Source of the DNA: Phytophthora colocasiae
Lineage: Eukaryota; Oomycota; Peronosporomycetes; Peronosporales; Peronosporaceae
Direction of reading: 5' to 3'
DNA length: 64,000 nt
Assembly (NCBI GenBank): GCA_018806915.1
Contig: JAGKQI010000098.1
Span: forward strand, 2,480,001 to 2,544,000
The position numbers and the translations under genes are program-made. The first letter of the stretch is position 1, and each line of letters starts with the position of its first letter. This document shows positions 1-10,534 of the stretch, piece after piece. A model generated the notes under the pieces. That model saw nothing but the letters and a program-made list of their open reading frames with translations, made no database searches and had not been told where the DNA came from.

Positions 1-2528
1 TTGGTTGCCATCGTTTTGGTGACCGTCATCCTGGTTTTGGTGGCCGTCGTTCTGGTGACCATCGTCCTGGTTTTGGTGGTAGTTGCCATCGTTCTGGTGA
101 CCATCGTCCTGGTTTTGGTGGTAGTTGCCATCGTTCTGGTGACCATCGTCCTGGTTTTGGTGGCCGTCGTTCTGGTGACCGTCATCCTGGTTTTGGTGGT
201 GGTTGCCATCGTTCTGGTGACCATCGTCCTGGTTTTGGTGGACGTCGTTCTGGTGACCGTCATCCTGGTTTTGGTGGTGGTTGCCATCGTTCTGGTGACC
301 ATCGTCCTGGTTTTAGTGGTAGTTGCCATCGTTCTGGTGACCATCGTCCTGGTTTTGGTGGCCGTCGTTCTGGTGACCGTCATCCTGGTTTTGGTGGTGG
401 TTGCCATCGTTCTGGTGACCATCGTCCTGGTTTTGGTGGCCGTCGTTCTGGTGACCATCGTCCTGGTTTTGGTGGACGTCGTTCTGGTGACCGTCATCCT
501 GGTTTTGGTGGTGGTTGCCATCGTTCTGGTGACCATCGTCCTGGTTTTGGTGGTAGTTGCCATCGTTCTGGTGACCATCGTCCTGGTTTTGGTGGACGTC
601 GTTCTGGTGACCGTCATCCTGGTTTTGGTGGTGGTTGCCATCGTTCTGGTGACCATCGTCCTGGTTTTGGTGGTAGTTGCCATCGTTCTGGTGACCATCG
701 TCCTGGTTTTGGTGGCCGTCGTTCTGGTGACCGTCATCCTGGTTTTGGTGGTGGTTGCCATCGTTCTGGTGACCATCGTCCTGGTTTTGGTGGCCGTCGT
801 TCTGGTGACCGTCATCCTGGTTTTGGTGGCCGTCGTTCTGGTGACCGTCATCCTGGTTTTGGTGGCCGTCGTTCTGGTGACCGTCATCCTGGTTTTGGTG
901 GTAGTTGCCATCGTTCTGGTGACCATCGTCCTGGTTTTGGTGGTAGTTGCCATCGTTCTGGTGACCATCGTCCTGGTTTTGGTGGCCGTCGTTCTGGTGA
1001 CCGTCATCCTGGTTTTGGTGGTAGTTGCCATCGTTCTGGTGACCATCGTCCTGGTTTTGGTTGCCATCGTTTTGGTGACCGTCATCCTGGTTTTGGTGGC
1101 CGTCGTTCTGGTGACCATCGTCCTGGTTTTGGTGGTGGTTGCCATCGTTCTGGTGACCATCGTCCTGGTTTTGGTGGTGGTTGCCATCGTTCTGGTGACC
1201 ATCGTCCTGGTTTTGGTGGTAGTTGCCATCGTTCTGGTGACCATCGTCCTGGTTTTGGTGGCCGTCGTTCTGGTGACCGTCATCCTGGTTTTGGTGGTGG
1301 TTGCCATCGTTCTGGTGACCATCGTCCTGGTTTTGGTGGACGTCGTTCTGGTGACCGTCATCCTGGTTTTGGTGGTGGTTGCCATCGTTCTGGTGACCAT
1401 CGTCCTGGTTTTGGTGGTAGTTGCCATCGTTCTGGTGACCATCGTCCTGGTTTTGGTGGCCGTCGTTCTGGTGACCGTCATCCTGGTTTTGGTGGTAGTT
1501 GCCATCGTTCTGGTGACCATCGTCCTGGTTTTGGTTGCCATCGTTTTGGTGACCGTCATCCTGGTTTTGGTGGCCGTCGTTCTGGTGACCGTCATCCTGG
1601 TTTTGGTGGTAGTTGCCATCGTTCTGGTGACCGTCATCCTGGTTTTGGTGGTGGTTGCCATCGTTCTGGTGACCATCGTCCTGGTTTTGGTGGTAGTTGC
1701 CATCGTTCTGGTGACCATCGTCCTGGTTTTGGTGGCCGTCGTTCTGGTGACCGTCATCCTGGTTTTGGTGGTGGTTGCCATCGTTCTGGTGACCATCGTC
1801 CTGGTTTTGGTGGACGTCGTTCTGGTGACCGTCATCCTGGTTTTGGTGGTGGTTGCCATCGTTCTGGTGACCATCGTCCTGGTTTTGGTGGTAGTTGCCA
1901 TCGTTCTGGTGACCATCGTCCTGGTTTTGGTGGCCGTCGTTCTGGTGACCGTCATCCTGGTTTTGGTGGTAGTTGCCATCGTTCTGGTGACCATCGTCCT
2001 GGTTTTGGTTGCCATCGTTTTGGTGACCGTCATCCTGGTTTTGGTGGCCGTCGTTCTGGTGACCATCGTCCTGGTTTTGGTGGCCGTCGTTCTGGTGACC
2101 GTCATCCTGGTTTTGGTGGTGGTTGCCATCGTTCTGGTGACCATCGTCCTGGTTTTGGTGGCCATCGTTCTGGTGACCATCGTCCTGGTTTTGGTGGCCA
2201 TCGTTCTGGTGACCATCGTCCTGGTTTTGGTGGCCGTCGTTCTGGTGACCGTCATCCTGGTTTTGGTGGTGGTTGCCATCGTTCTGGTGACCATCGTCCT
2301 GGTTTTGGTGGCCGTCGTTCTGGTGACCGTCATCCTGGTTTTGGTGGCCGTCGTTCTGGTGACCGTCATCCTGGTTTTGGTGGTAGTTGCCATCGTTCTG
2401 GTGACCATCGTCCTGGTTTTGGTGGCCGTCGTTCTGGTGACCGTCATCCTGGTTTTGGTGGTGGTTGCCATCGTTCTGGTGACCATCGTCCTGGTTTTGG
2501 TGGCCGTCGTTCTGGTGGCCGTTGTTTT
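1..2528 (-). repeat. Coding minisatellite of copy 1 (HQNDG/HQNQDDG units)
   Basis: More than 2.5 kb of tandem 36 bp and 42 bp units encode HQNDGHQNQDDG (12 residues) or HQNDGNYHQNQDDG / HQNDGNHHQNQDDG (14 residues), with rarer HQNDVHQNQDDG and HQNDGNQNQDDG forms. This is the longest of the four arrays. Confidence 0.95.
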
Positions 2529-2988
2529 GATCGTGGTCGTCCTTCTTCTCCTTGTCATCCTTCATCTCCTTGTCATCCTTTTTATCCTTTTCATTCTTCT
2601 TCTCCTTGTCATCCTTCTTCTCCTTGTCATCCTTCTTCTCCTTGACGTCCTTCTTCTCCTTGTCGTCCTTCTTCTCCTTCTGCTCGTGGTCACCCTCTTC
2701 CTTTTGCTCGTGCTGTCCTTCCTCACCCTGGTTGGTGTTTCCTTGGCTCGGGGTGTTCTGGCCGGTGTAGTTGTCTTCACCCTGGCTCGGCGTGTTCTGC
2801 GCCTGCGAACCGCGCAGACCGCCGCCAGCGCCCAGGTTGCGCTCGACCTGCAGGCCTTCAGCGACATCGACAGACTTCACATCGGCGGCGGCGGTGGTCC
2901 AGCCCCAGGCGGCGTCAGTAGGCGTCGCGGCCGAGGCGACAATAGCCGCGGCGAGCGCAATGTGCGCAATAATACGGGATAGCTGCAT
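1..2988 (-). pseudogene. Copy 1: secreted His/Gln/Asn/Asp/Gly-repeat protein, nonsense mutation, partial
   Basis: The start ATG is at 2988. The protein begins with a hydrophobic signal peptide (about residues 1-26, ending near DAA), then the R50-N-L-G block followed by AGGGLRG, NTPSQG-type repeats, a KEKKDD-rich tract, then a very long tandem repeat of 12-14 residue units. At 313-315 one Gln codon in a repeat (CAA) has become TAA, giving an 891-residue product. The same frame stays open beyond it to base 1, so the rest of the repeat and the Thr/Pro C-terminus lie upstream of coordinate 1. It may still be expressed as a truncated protein. Function unknown; secretion is inferred from the N-terminus. 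I call it a pseudogene only because of the stop; a sequencing error is possible. Confidence 0.65.
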
Positions 2989-3065
2989 GTCTGCTAGTAG
3001 CTCGCGAGGGTGTCGGTAGTATTGGAAGCGGGCTCCCAATTAAGCAAGCGGTGTTCGCTTGGCTC

Positions 3066-3084
3066 GGCAAATTGCTGAATGAGC
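3066..3084 (-). promoter_or_regulatory. Oomycete Inr+FPR core promoter of copy 1
   Basis: On the minus strand this reads GCTCATTCAGCAATTT followed by GCC. It matches the oomycete 16 bp core element (GCTCATTYYNCAWTTT) with one mismatch at position 9 and continues into a perfect flanking element CAWTTTNYY. It lies about 80 bp upstream of the ATG at 2988, which suits the short oomycete 5' leaders. Confidence 0.85.
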
Positions 3085-5004
3085 TCCATTCGTCCCTTGA
3101 GCCGAGGTCGGGCAAGTTGTAGAGGGTCTCGGTGTCTTCACTCTTGCATATCCTTACGAACAGCACACCGGCTTTGTTCAGAACGGGGGCAGAGGAGCAC
3201 GTCGCGTTGATGTGAAGTTTGGGACGGGATTTTCGTGCCCGAAGCCTCTACATAAGAACTCACGAGACCTGGCAGGTGTCTTTGGCCAGCCGTCGTGTGC
3301 AACTTGTCCGCATTGTAAGGCAGTTTGCCTGATGCACTGATGCAGCTATGAATACTTTGGATTTAGATTAGGTTTTAGCTGGACGATAGTTGAAAATCTC
3401 GGGGAGGAAAGATCTTCTCGTGAGCGCATCCAAGACTCGTGTCCGGTGCAATTCATTGACGTTGCGTGCTTGCCTTGCACGGAGTTTGATGGGGAGTCCT
3501 TGTTACACACAAAGATGCGAAGCGAAAAGCTTTCGTTTGGAAACAGTACGTTCCCAATCAGATTCGCCGATAGCCGCGACGCGTGTGGCATTGAACTTGT
3601 TCCAAGAACTGGGTGGAGATAGGCTGTTTGTCACTGTTCAGGTTTTTCTGTCCGTCTGTCGTTGCATTGCAGCCTCTCTGGCCGTCCACAAGGAAGCTCT
3701 CGACATTCTTCGAGTGTCCGCAGTTGCTCACACCTGAACATGCTGCGTTACAGTCTAGTTGGCACCTGCAAAAGTCGTCGCAATGAGTCAGCTAAGCGTG
3801 CCAGAGGCTCATTGCCGCCTCCATCTGATAAACGCGCGTAGCCAGAGTCTCAACAGCTTTTGCTCTTTTCGCATTGCACTGCAATTTGCAGCGTGTAAAG
3901 GCTCCACGAAACCTTGGCCTCTCTGCGTTTCCTGCAAAATCGCCGAAATTTTTTTACGTGAGCTTGAGATTTGACATCCACACACTGCTGCTGCTTCCTG
4001 TTGCACGAATGGAGCCTACTACTGTACTAGTATCTTTCAACTGTACGTGCGCTCAGGTACAGTTATTGATTACCAGCGAAACGCGAGTCATCTAGCAGCC
4101 GACGAAAACCCTCGACGTGCTGGACGCCTCCGCATTGACTGGCTCACGTCCCGCGTGACTTCATCCAACAGGTGCATACGCGACGCTGGGTGATCGTCGT
4201 CGGAGTCAGGCAAAGCTGGGTGCGCTGCGGTCCAGCGTCGGCACATCGTGTACGTGCCGCAGCTTGCGAGATGTGTTAACCTGCGCCGCGCCTTCCTCGC
4301 TTTGTCCGGATTTGCATCAAGAAAGTGTGTCCAAGCTGGCTTAGCTAAACGTTCAGGATCGATGAATACTGTAGATGAGAGTATCGATGTCATTTGCTTG
4401 TCGAAAACACTTTGTTGCTAAACAAGTGCATGTAGCAGTACAGTGCCATCCATACATGCAGCTTATACATGTACGAAGTTTCCACACGTCGTCGCGTCGA
4501 AAAGCTGTTGATGAAGTACGTAGTATACTGTACTGTTTCTCTTTCTGTGGTGACTCTCGTCTCCCTAGTCCTCTACATGTACGAGGGCAGACAGCACAAG
4601 GGACATGTGTTGTGGACGTGAAGTGTGAAACCACACCGGAAACTATCAAGCATATAGTAGAGACTCCACACGAGCACAAGGAATTTGCATCGACAACTTG
4701 GAAGAAAGACCTGAGTCAAAGACTTTAACAATAAGCGGCCCCGACCAAAGTAAGCAGCGATCTAGGTTACAACTGATATCGCGGCTGAGAGCATATCAAC
4801 AGTCTATACTTTAGATTATAACAGAATAGACGTTCTTCTTTCTCTCTCGCCTCCCTAGTCCGGTGCGTCGTTAGTTACGGTAATTCGGACCACTTCAACA
4901 ACTATCTATTGTGGATAGTACAGAATACTCTCGCGAGCGTCGAAACTCGTTTAGTTTTGCACATGTACAAGTTCAGTCATCGTTTGGGTAGTTCATGTAC
5001 TTAT
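3085..5004. other. Spacer between copies 1 and 2; no confident gene
   Basis: This roughly 1.9 kb contains the upstream region of copy 1 and the downstream region of copy 2. Several short open frames (80-117 codons) recur in every spacer, but the spacers are recent duplicates, so that conservation is not evidence for coding. The plus-strand frame ending at 4728 has a C-x5-C-x(10)-H tail faintly like the zinc-binding end of LINE reverse transcriptases; this is only a suggestion. Confidence 0.7.
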
Positions 5005-7815
5005 TCAATGAATCTCCGGGGTAGGAGGCGTGTTCTGCGTCGGGACGTCCGGAGTAGGCGGCGTGTTCTGCACGGGCGTCTGAGGCGTCGACGGGCAAGG
5101 AGTCACTGGTGGGACACCCTCAGTCGGGACTTTAGGAGTAGGCGTGTTATCACCCTGCGTCGGCACGTCCGGTGTCGGAATGTTCTCGCCCTGCGTAGGA
5201 ACCTCCAGAGTAGGAGTCTCCTCGCCCTGGGTCGGCACTTCAGGAGTAGGCGTGTTATCACCCTGCGTGGGCACGTCTGGCGTCGGGGTGTTCTCGCCCT
5301 GCGTAGGAACCTCCGGGGTAGGAGTCTCCTCGCCCTGGGTCGGCACTTCAGGAGTAGGCGTGTTCTCGCCCTGCGTCGGCACGTCTGGCGTCGGGGTGTT
5401 CTCGCCCTGCGTAGGAACCTCCGGGGTAGGAGTCTCCTCGCCCTGGGTCGGCACTTCAGGAGTAGGCGTGTTCTCGCCCTGCGTCGGCACGTCTGGCGTC
5501 GGGGTGTTCTCGCCCTGGGTAGGAACCTCCGGGGTAGGAGTCTCCTCGCCCTGGGTCGGCACTTCAGGAGTAGGCGTGTTCTCGCCCTGCGTCGGCACGT
5601 CTGGCGTCGGGGTGTTCTCGCTCTGGGTAAGAACCTCCGGGGTAGGAGTCTCCTCGCCCTGGGTCGGCACTTCAGGAGTTGGCGTATTCTCTCCGTAGCT
5701 ACCGCTGTTCTGATGACCGTCGTCTTGGTGACCATTATCCTGGTTCTGGTTGCCGTCGTTTTGGTGACCATCGTCCTGGTTTTGGTGGACGTCGTTCTGG
5801 TGACCGTCATCCTGGTTTTGGTGGTGGTTGCCATCGTTCTGGTGACCATCGTCCTGGTTTTGGTGGTAGTTGCCATCGTTCTGGTGACCATCGTCCTGGT
5901 TTTGGTGGCCGTCGTTCTGGTGACCGTCATCCTGGTTTTGGTGGTAGTTGCCATCGTTCTGGTGACCATCGTCCTGGTTTTGGTGGTAGTTGCCATCGTT
6001 CTGGTGACCATCGTCCTGGTTTTGGTGGCCGTCGTTCTGGTGACCATCGTCCTGGTTTTGGTGGTAGTTGCCATCGTTCTGGTGACCATCGTACTGGTTT
6101 TGGTGGCCGTCGTTCTGGTGACCGTCATCCTGGTTTTGGTGGTGGTTGCCATCGTTCTGGTGACCATCGTCCTGGTTTTGGTGGTAGTTGCCATCGTTTT
6201 GGTGACCATCGTCCTGGTTTTGGTGGACGTCGTTCTGGTGACCGTCATCCTGGTTTTGGTGGTGGTTGCCATCGTTCTGGTGACCATCGTCCTGGTTTTG
6301 GTGGTAGTTGCCATCGTTCTGGTGACCATCGTCCTGGTTTTGGTGGCCGTCGTTCTGGTGACCGTCATCCTGGTTTTGGTGGTAGTTGCCATCGTTCTGG
6401 TGACCATCGTCCTGGTTTTGGTGGTAGTTGCCATCGTTCTGGTGACCATCGTCCTGGTTTTGGTGGAGGTTGCCATCGTTCTGGTGACCATCGTCCTGGT
6501 TTTGGTGGTAGTTGCCATCGTTCTGGTGACCATCGTCCTGGTTTTGGTGGCCGTCGTTCTGGTGACCGTCATCCTGGTTTTGGTGGTGGTTGCCATCGTT
6601 CTGGTGACCATCGTCCTGGTTTTGGTGGTAGTTGCCATCGTTCTGGTGACCATCGTCCTGGTTTTGGTGGCCGTCGTTCTGGTGACCGTCATCCTGGTTT
6701 TGGTGGTAGTTGCCATCGTTCTGGTGACCATCGTCCTGGTTTTGGTGGTAGTTGCCATCGTTCTGGTGACCATCGTCCTGGTTTTGGTGGCCGTCGTTCT
6801 GGTGACCGTCATCCTGGTTTTGGTGGTGGTTGCCATCGTTCTGGTGACCATCGTCCTGGTTTTGGTGGACGTCGTTCTGGTGACCGTCATCCTGGTTTTG
6901 GTGGTGGTTGCCATCGTTCTGGTGACCATCGTCCTGGTTTTGGTGGTAGTTGCCATCGTTCTGGTGACCATCGTCCTGGTTTTGGTGGCCGTCGTTCTGG
7001 TGACCGTCATCCTGGTTTTGGTGGTGGTTGCCATCGTTCTGGTGACCATCGTCCTGGTTTTGGTGGCCGTCGTTCTGGTGACCGTCATCCTGGTTTTGGT
7101 GGCCGTCGTTCTGGTGACCGTCATCCTGGTTTTGGTGGCCGTCGTTCTGGTGACCGTCATCCTGGTTTTGGTGGCCGTCGTTCTGGTGACCATCGTCCTG
7201 GTTTTGGTGGTAGTTGCCATCGTTCTGGTGACCATCGTCCTGGTTTTGGTGGCCGTCGTTCTGGTGACCGTCATCCTGGTTTTGGTGGTGGTTGCCATCG
7301 TTCTGGTGACCATCGTCCTGGTTTTGGTGGCCGTCGTTCTGGTGGCCGTTGTTTTGATCGTGGTCGTCCTTCTTCTCCTTGTCATCCTTCATCTCCTTGT
7401 CATCCTTTTTATCCTTTTCATTCTTCTTCTCCTTGTCATCCTTCTTCTCCTTGTCATCCTTCTTCTCCTTGACGTCCTTCTTCTCCTTGTCGTCCTTCTT
7501 CTCCTTCTGCTCGTGGTCACCCTCTTCCTTTTGCTCGTGCTGTCCTTCCTCACCCTGGTTGGTGTTTCCTTGGCTCGGGGTGTTCTGGCCGGTGTAGTTG
7601 TCTTCACCCTGGCTCGGCGTGTTCTGCGCCTGCGAACCGCGCAGACCGCCGCCAGCGCCCAGGTTGCGCTCGACCTGCAGGCCTTCAGCGACATCGACAG
7701 ACTTCACATCGGCGGCGGCGGTGGTCCAGCCCCAGGCGGCGTCAGTAGGCGTCGCGGCCGAGGCGACAATAGCCGCGGCGAGCGCAATGTGCGCAATAAT
7801 ACGGGATAGCTGCAT
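5005..7815 (-). CDS. Copy 2: intact secreted His/Gln/Asn/Asp/Gly- and Thr/Pro-repeat protein
   Basis: This is the only full-length open copy: 936 residues, one exon, ATG at 7815, stop at 5005-5007. Order: signal peptide (residues 1 to about 26); R50-N-L-G then AGGGLRG; NTPSQG repeats; a Lys/Asp/Glu tract with KEKKDD-type units (about residues 100-150); about 40 units of HQNDG(H/NY/NH)HQNQDDG; a short linker; then TPTPEVPTQGE-type repeats (about 11 residues each) and a Pro/Thr tail ending EIH. There is no membrane anchor or GPI-like tail. The composition is almost free of hydrophobic residues after the leader, so it should be disordered, and the many His residues could bind metal ions (inference). 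The R-x-L-G placement 24 residues after the leader resembles RxLR-type effectors, but a normal RxLR-EER is absent. A surface or extracellular adhesive role is equally possible. Function unknown. Confidence 0.88.
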   Translation of the reverse strand: MQLSRIIAHIALAAAIVASAATPTDAAWGWTTAAADVKSVDVAEGLQVERNLGAGGGLRGSQAQNTPSQGEDNYTGQNTPSQGNTNQGEEGQHEQKEEGDHEQKEKKDDKEKKDVKEKKDDKEKKDDKEKKNEKDKKDDKEMKDDKEKKDDHDQNNGHQNDGHQNQDDGHQNDGNHHQNQDDGHQNDGHQNQDDGHQNDGNYHQNQDDGHQNDGHQNQDDGHQNDGHQNQDDGHQNDGHQNQDDGHQNDGHQNQDDGHQNDGNHHQNQDDGHQNDGHQNQDDGHQNDGNYHQNQDDGHQNDGNHHQNQDDGHQNDVHQNQDDGHQNDGNHHQNQDDGHQNDGHQNQDDGHQNDGNYHQNQDDGHQNDGNYHQNQDDGHQNDGHQNQDDGHQNDGNYHQNQDDGHQNDGNHHQNQDDGHQNDGHQNQDDGHQNDGNYHQNQDDGHQNDGNLHQNQDDGHQNDGNYHQNQDDGHQNDGNYHQNQDDGHQNDGHQNQDDGHQNDGNYHQNQDDGHQNDGNHHQNQDDGHQNDVHQNQDDGHQNDGNYHQNQDDGHQNDGNHHQNQDDGHQNDGHQNQYDGHQNDGNYHQNQDDGHQNDGHQNQDDGHQNDGNYHQNQDDGHQNDGNYHQNQDDGHQNDGHQNQDDGHQNDGNYHQNQDDGHQNDGNHHQNQDDGHQNDVHQNQDDGHQNDGNQNQDNGHQDDGHQNSGSYGENTPTPEVPTQGEETPTPEVLTQSENTPTPDVPTQGENTPTPEVPTQGEETPTPEVPTQGENTPTPDVPTQGENTPTPEVPTQGEETPTPEVPTQGENTPTPDVPTQGENTPTPEVPTQGEETPTPEVPTQGENTPTPDVPTQGDNTPTPEVPTQGEETPTLEVPTQGENIPTPDVPTQGDNTPTPKVPTEGVPPVTPCPSTPQTPVQNTPPTPDVPTQNTPPTPEIH
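5150..5690 (-). repeat. Thr/Pro-rich tandem repeat of copy 2 C-terminus
   Basis: Units of about 33 bp encode TPTPEVPTQGE, TPTPDVPTQGE and similar variants, in three alternating subtypes (GEE, GEN with PEV, GEN with PDV). The Thr/Pro density would suit O-glycosylation (inference). Confidence 0.9.
5711..7350 (-). repeat. Coding minisatellite of copy 2 (HQNDG/HQNQDDG units)
   Basis: About 1.6 kb of alternating 36 and 42 bp units. The variant order differs from that of copies 1, 3 and 4, which shows independent expansion or contraction. Confidence 0.95.
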
Positions 7816-7892
7816 GTCTGCTCGTAGCTCGCGAGGGTGTCGGTAGTATTGGAAGCGGGCTCCCAATTAAGCAAGCGGTGTTCGCTTGGCTC

Positions 7893-7911
7893 GGCAAATT
7901 GCTGAATGAGC
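7893..7911 (-). promoter_or_regulatory. Oomycete Inr+FPR core promoter of copy 2
   Basis: Same GCTCATTCAGCAATTT-GCC element as copy 1, about 80 bp upstream of the ATG at 7815. Confidence 0.85.
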
Positions 7912-9826
7912 TCCATTCGTCCCTTGAGCCGAGGTCGGGCAAGTTGTAGAGGGTCTCGGTGTCTTCACTCTTGCATATCCTTACGAACAGCACACCGGCT
8001 TTGTTCAGAACGGGGCAGAGGAGCACGTCGCGTTGATGTGAAGTTTGGGACGGGATTTTCGTGCCCGAAGCCTCTACATAAGAACTCACGAGACCTGGCA
8101 GGTGTCTTTGGCCAGCCGTCGTGTGCAACTTGTCCGCATTGTAAGGCAGTTTGCCTGATGCACTGATGCAGCTATGAATACTTTGGATTTAGATTAGGTT
8201 TTAGCTGGACGATAGTTGAAAATCTCGGGGAGGAAAGATCTTCTCGTGAGCGCATCCAAGACTCGTGTCCGGTGCAATTCATTGACGTTGCGTGCTTGCC
8301 TTGCACGGAGTTTGATGGGGAGTCCTTGTTACACACAAAGATGCGAAGCGAAAAGCTTTCGTTTGGAAACAGTACGTTCCCAATCAGATTCGCCGATAGC
8401 CGCGACGCGTGTGGCATTGAACTTGTTCCAAGAACTGGGTGGAGATAGGCTGTTTGTCACTGTTCAGGTTTTTCTGTCCGTCTGTCGTTGCATTGCAGCC
8501 TCTCTGGCCGTCCACAAGGAAGCTCTCGACATTCTTCGAGTGTCCGCAGTTGCTCACACCTGAACATGCTGCGTTACAGTCTAGTTGGCACCTGCAAAAG
8601 TCGTCGCAATGAGTCAGCTAAGCGTGCCAGAGGCTCATTGCCGCCTCCATCTGATAAACGCGCGTAGCCAGAGTCTCAACAGCTTTTGCTCTTTTCGCAT
8701 TGCACTGCAATTTGCAGCGTGTAAAGGCTCCACGAAACCTTGGCCTCTCTGCGTTTCCTGCAAAATCGCCGAAATTTTTACGTGAGCTTGAGATTTGACA
8801 TCCACACACTGCTGCTGCTTCCTGTTGCACGAATGGAGCCTACTACTGTACTAGTATCTTTCAACTGTACGTGCGCTCAGGTACAGTTATTGATTACCAG
8901 CGAAACGCGAGTCATCTAGCAGCCGACGAAAACCCTCGACGTGCTGGACGCCTCCGCATTGACTGGCTCACGTCCCGCGTGACTTCATCCAACAGGTGCA
9001 TACGCGACGCTGGGTGATCGTCGTCGGAGTCAGGCAAAGCTGGGTGCGCTGCGGTCCAGCGTCGGCACATCGTGTACGTGCCGCAGCTTGCGAGATGTGT
9101 TAACCTGCGCCGCGCCTTCCTCGCTTTGTCCGGATTTGCATCAAGAAAGTGTGTCCAAGCTGGCTTAGCTAAACGTTCAGGATCGATGAATACTGTAGAT
9201 GAGAGTATCGATGTCATTTGCTTGTCGAAAACACTTTGTTGCTAAACAAGTGCATGTAGCAGTACAGTGCCATCCATACATGCAGCTTATACATGTACGA
9301 AGTTTCCACACGTCGTCGCGTCGAAAAGCTGTTGATGAAGTACGTAGTATACTGTACTGTTTCTCTTTCTGTGGTGACTCGTCTCCCTAGTCCTCTACAT
9401 GTACGAGGGCAGACAGCACAAGGGACATGTGTTGTGGACGTGAAGTGTGAAACCACACCGGAAACTATCAAGCATATAGTAGAGACTCCACACGAGCACA
9501 AGGAATTTGCATCGACAACTTGGAAGAAAGACCCGAGTCAAAGACTTTAACAATAAGCGGCCCCGACCAAAGTAAGCAGCGATCTAGGTTACAACTGATA
9601 TCGCGGCTGAGAGCATATCAACAGTCTATACTTTAGATTATAACAGAATAGACGTTCTTCTTTCTCTCTCGCCTCCCTAGTCCGGTGCGTCGTTAGTTAC
9701 GGTAATTCGGACCACTTCAACAACTATCTATTGTGGATAGTACAGAATACTCTCGCGAGCGTCGAAACTCGTTTAGTTTTGCACATGTACAAGTTCAGTC
9801 ATCGTTTGGGTAGTTCATGTACTTAT
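7912..9826. other. Spacer between copies 2 and 3; no confident gene
   Basis: Near-identical to the first spacer. Differences seen: one G fewer near 8012, a shorter T run near 8776, loss of CT near 9377 and one substitution near 9533. Confidence 0.7.
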
Positions 9827-9959
9827 TCAATGAATCTCCGGGGTAGGAGGCGTGTTCTGCGTCGGGACGTCCGGAGTAGGCGGCGTGTTCTGCACGGGCG
9901 TCTGAGGCGTCGACGGGCAAGGAGTCACTGGTGGGACACCCTCAGTCGGGACTTTAGGA

Positions 9960-10515
9960 GTAGGCGTGTTATCACCCTGCGTCGGCACGTCCGGTGTCGG
10001 AATGTTCTCGCCCTGCGTAGGAACCTCCAGAGTAGGAGTCTCCTCGCCCTGGGTCGGCACTTCAGGAGTAGGCGTGTTATCACCCTGCGTGGGCACGTCT
10101 GGCGTCGGGGTGTTCTCGCCCTGCGTAGGAACCTCCGGGGTAGGAGTCTCCTCGCCCTGGGTCGGCACTTCAGGAGTAGGCGTGTTCTCACCCTGCATGG
10201 GCACGTCTGGCGTCGGGGTGTTCTCGCCCTGGGTAGGAACCTCCGGGGTAGGAGTCTCCTCGCCCTGGGTCGGCACTTCAGGAGTAGGCGTGTTCTCGCC
10301 CTGCATGGGCACGTCTGGCGTCGGGGTGTTCTCGCCCTGCGTAGGAACCTCCGGGGTAGGAGTCTCCTCGCCCTGGGTCGGCACTTCAGGAGTAGGCGTG
10401 TTCTCGCCCTGCGTCGGCACGTCTGGCGTCGGGGTGTTCTCGCTCTGGGTAAGAACCTCCGGGGTAGGAGTCTCCTCGCCCTGGGTCGGCACTTCAGGAG
10501 TTGGCGTATTCTCTC
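9960..10515 (-). repeat. Thr/Pro-rich tandem repeat of copy 3
   Basis: Same 33 bp units as copy 2, with two units carrying PDVPMQGE (ATG in place of a Thr codon). Confidence 0.88.
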
Positions 10516-10534
10516 CGTAGCTACCGCTGTTCTG

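Noticed and set aside
1..2528. CRISPR-like array
   Set aside because: Units are contiguous with no unique spacers, in frame with a coding sequence, and the DNA is eukaryotic.
1..2982. Plus-strand 993-codon frame of repeated VLVTVILVLV (and equivalents in copies 2-4)
   Set aside because: It is the antisense of the HQNDG repeat. A repeat whose unit length is a multiple of 3 stays open in several frames. The minus strand has leader, promoter and domain order, and the plus frame lacks an ATG start.
3346..3974. Short open frames recurring in all array spacers
   Set aside because: Recurrence is explained by recent duplication; no domain, promoter or codon bias supports coding.
5103..7385. Minus-strand Thr/Arg/Met-rich frame (TRTMVTRTMATTTK repeats)
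   Set aside because: The +1 frame of copy 2; starts inside the repeat and has no leader.
5679..7472. Plus-strand Gly/His/Arg-rich frame (GFGGRRSGDRHPGFGG repeats)
   Set aside because: Another shadow frame of the same minisatellite, without promoter or signal peptide.
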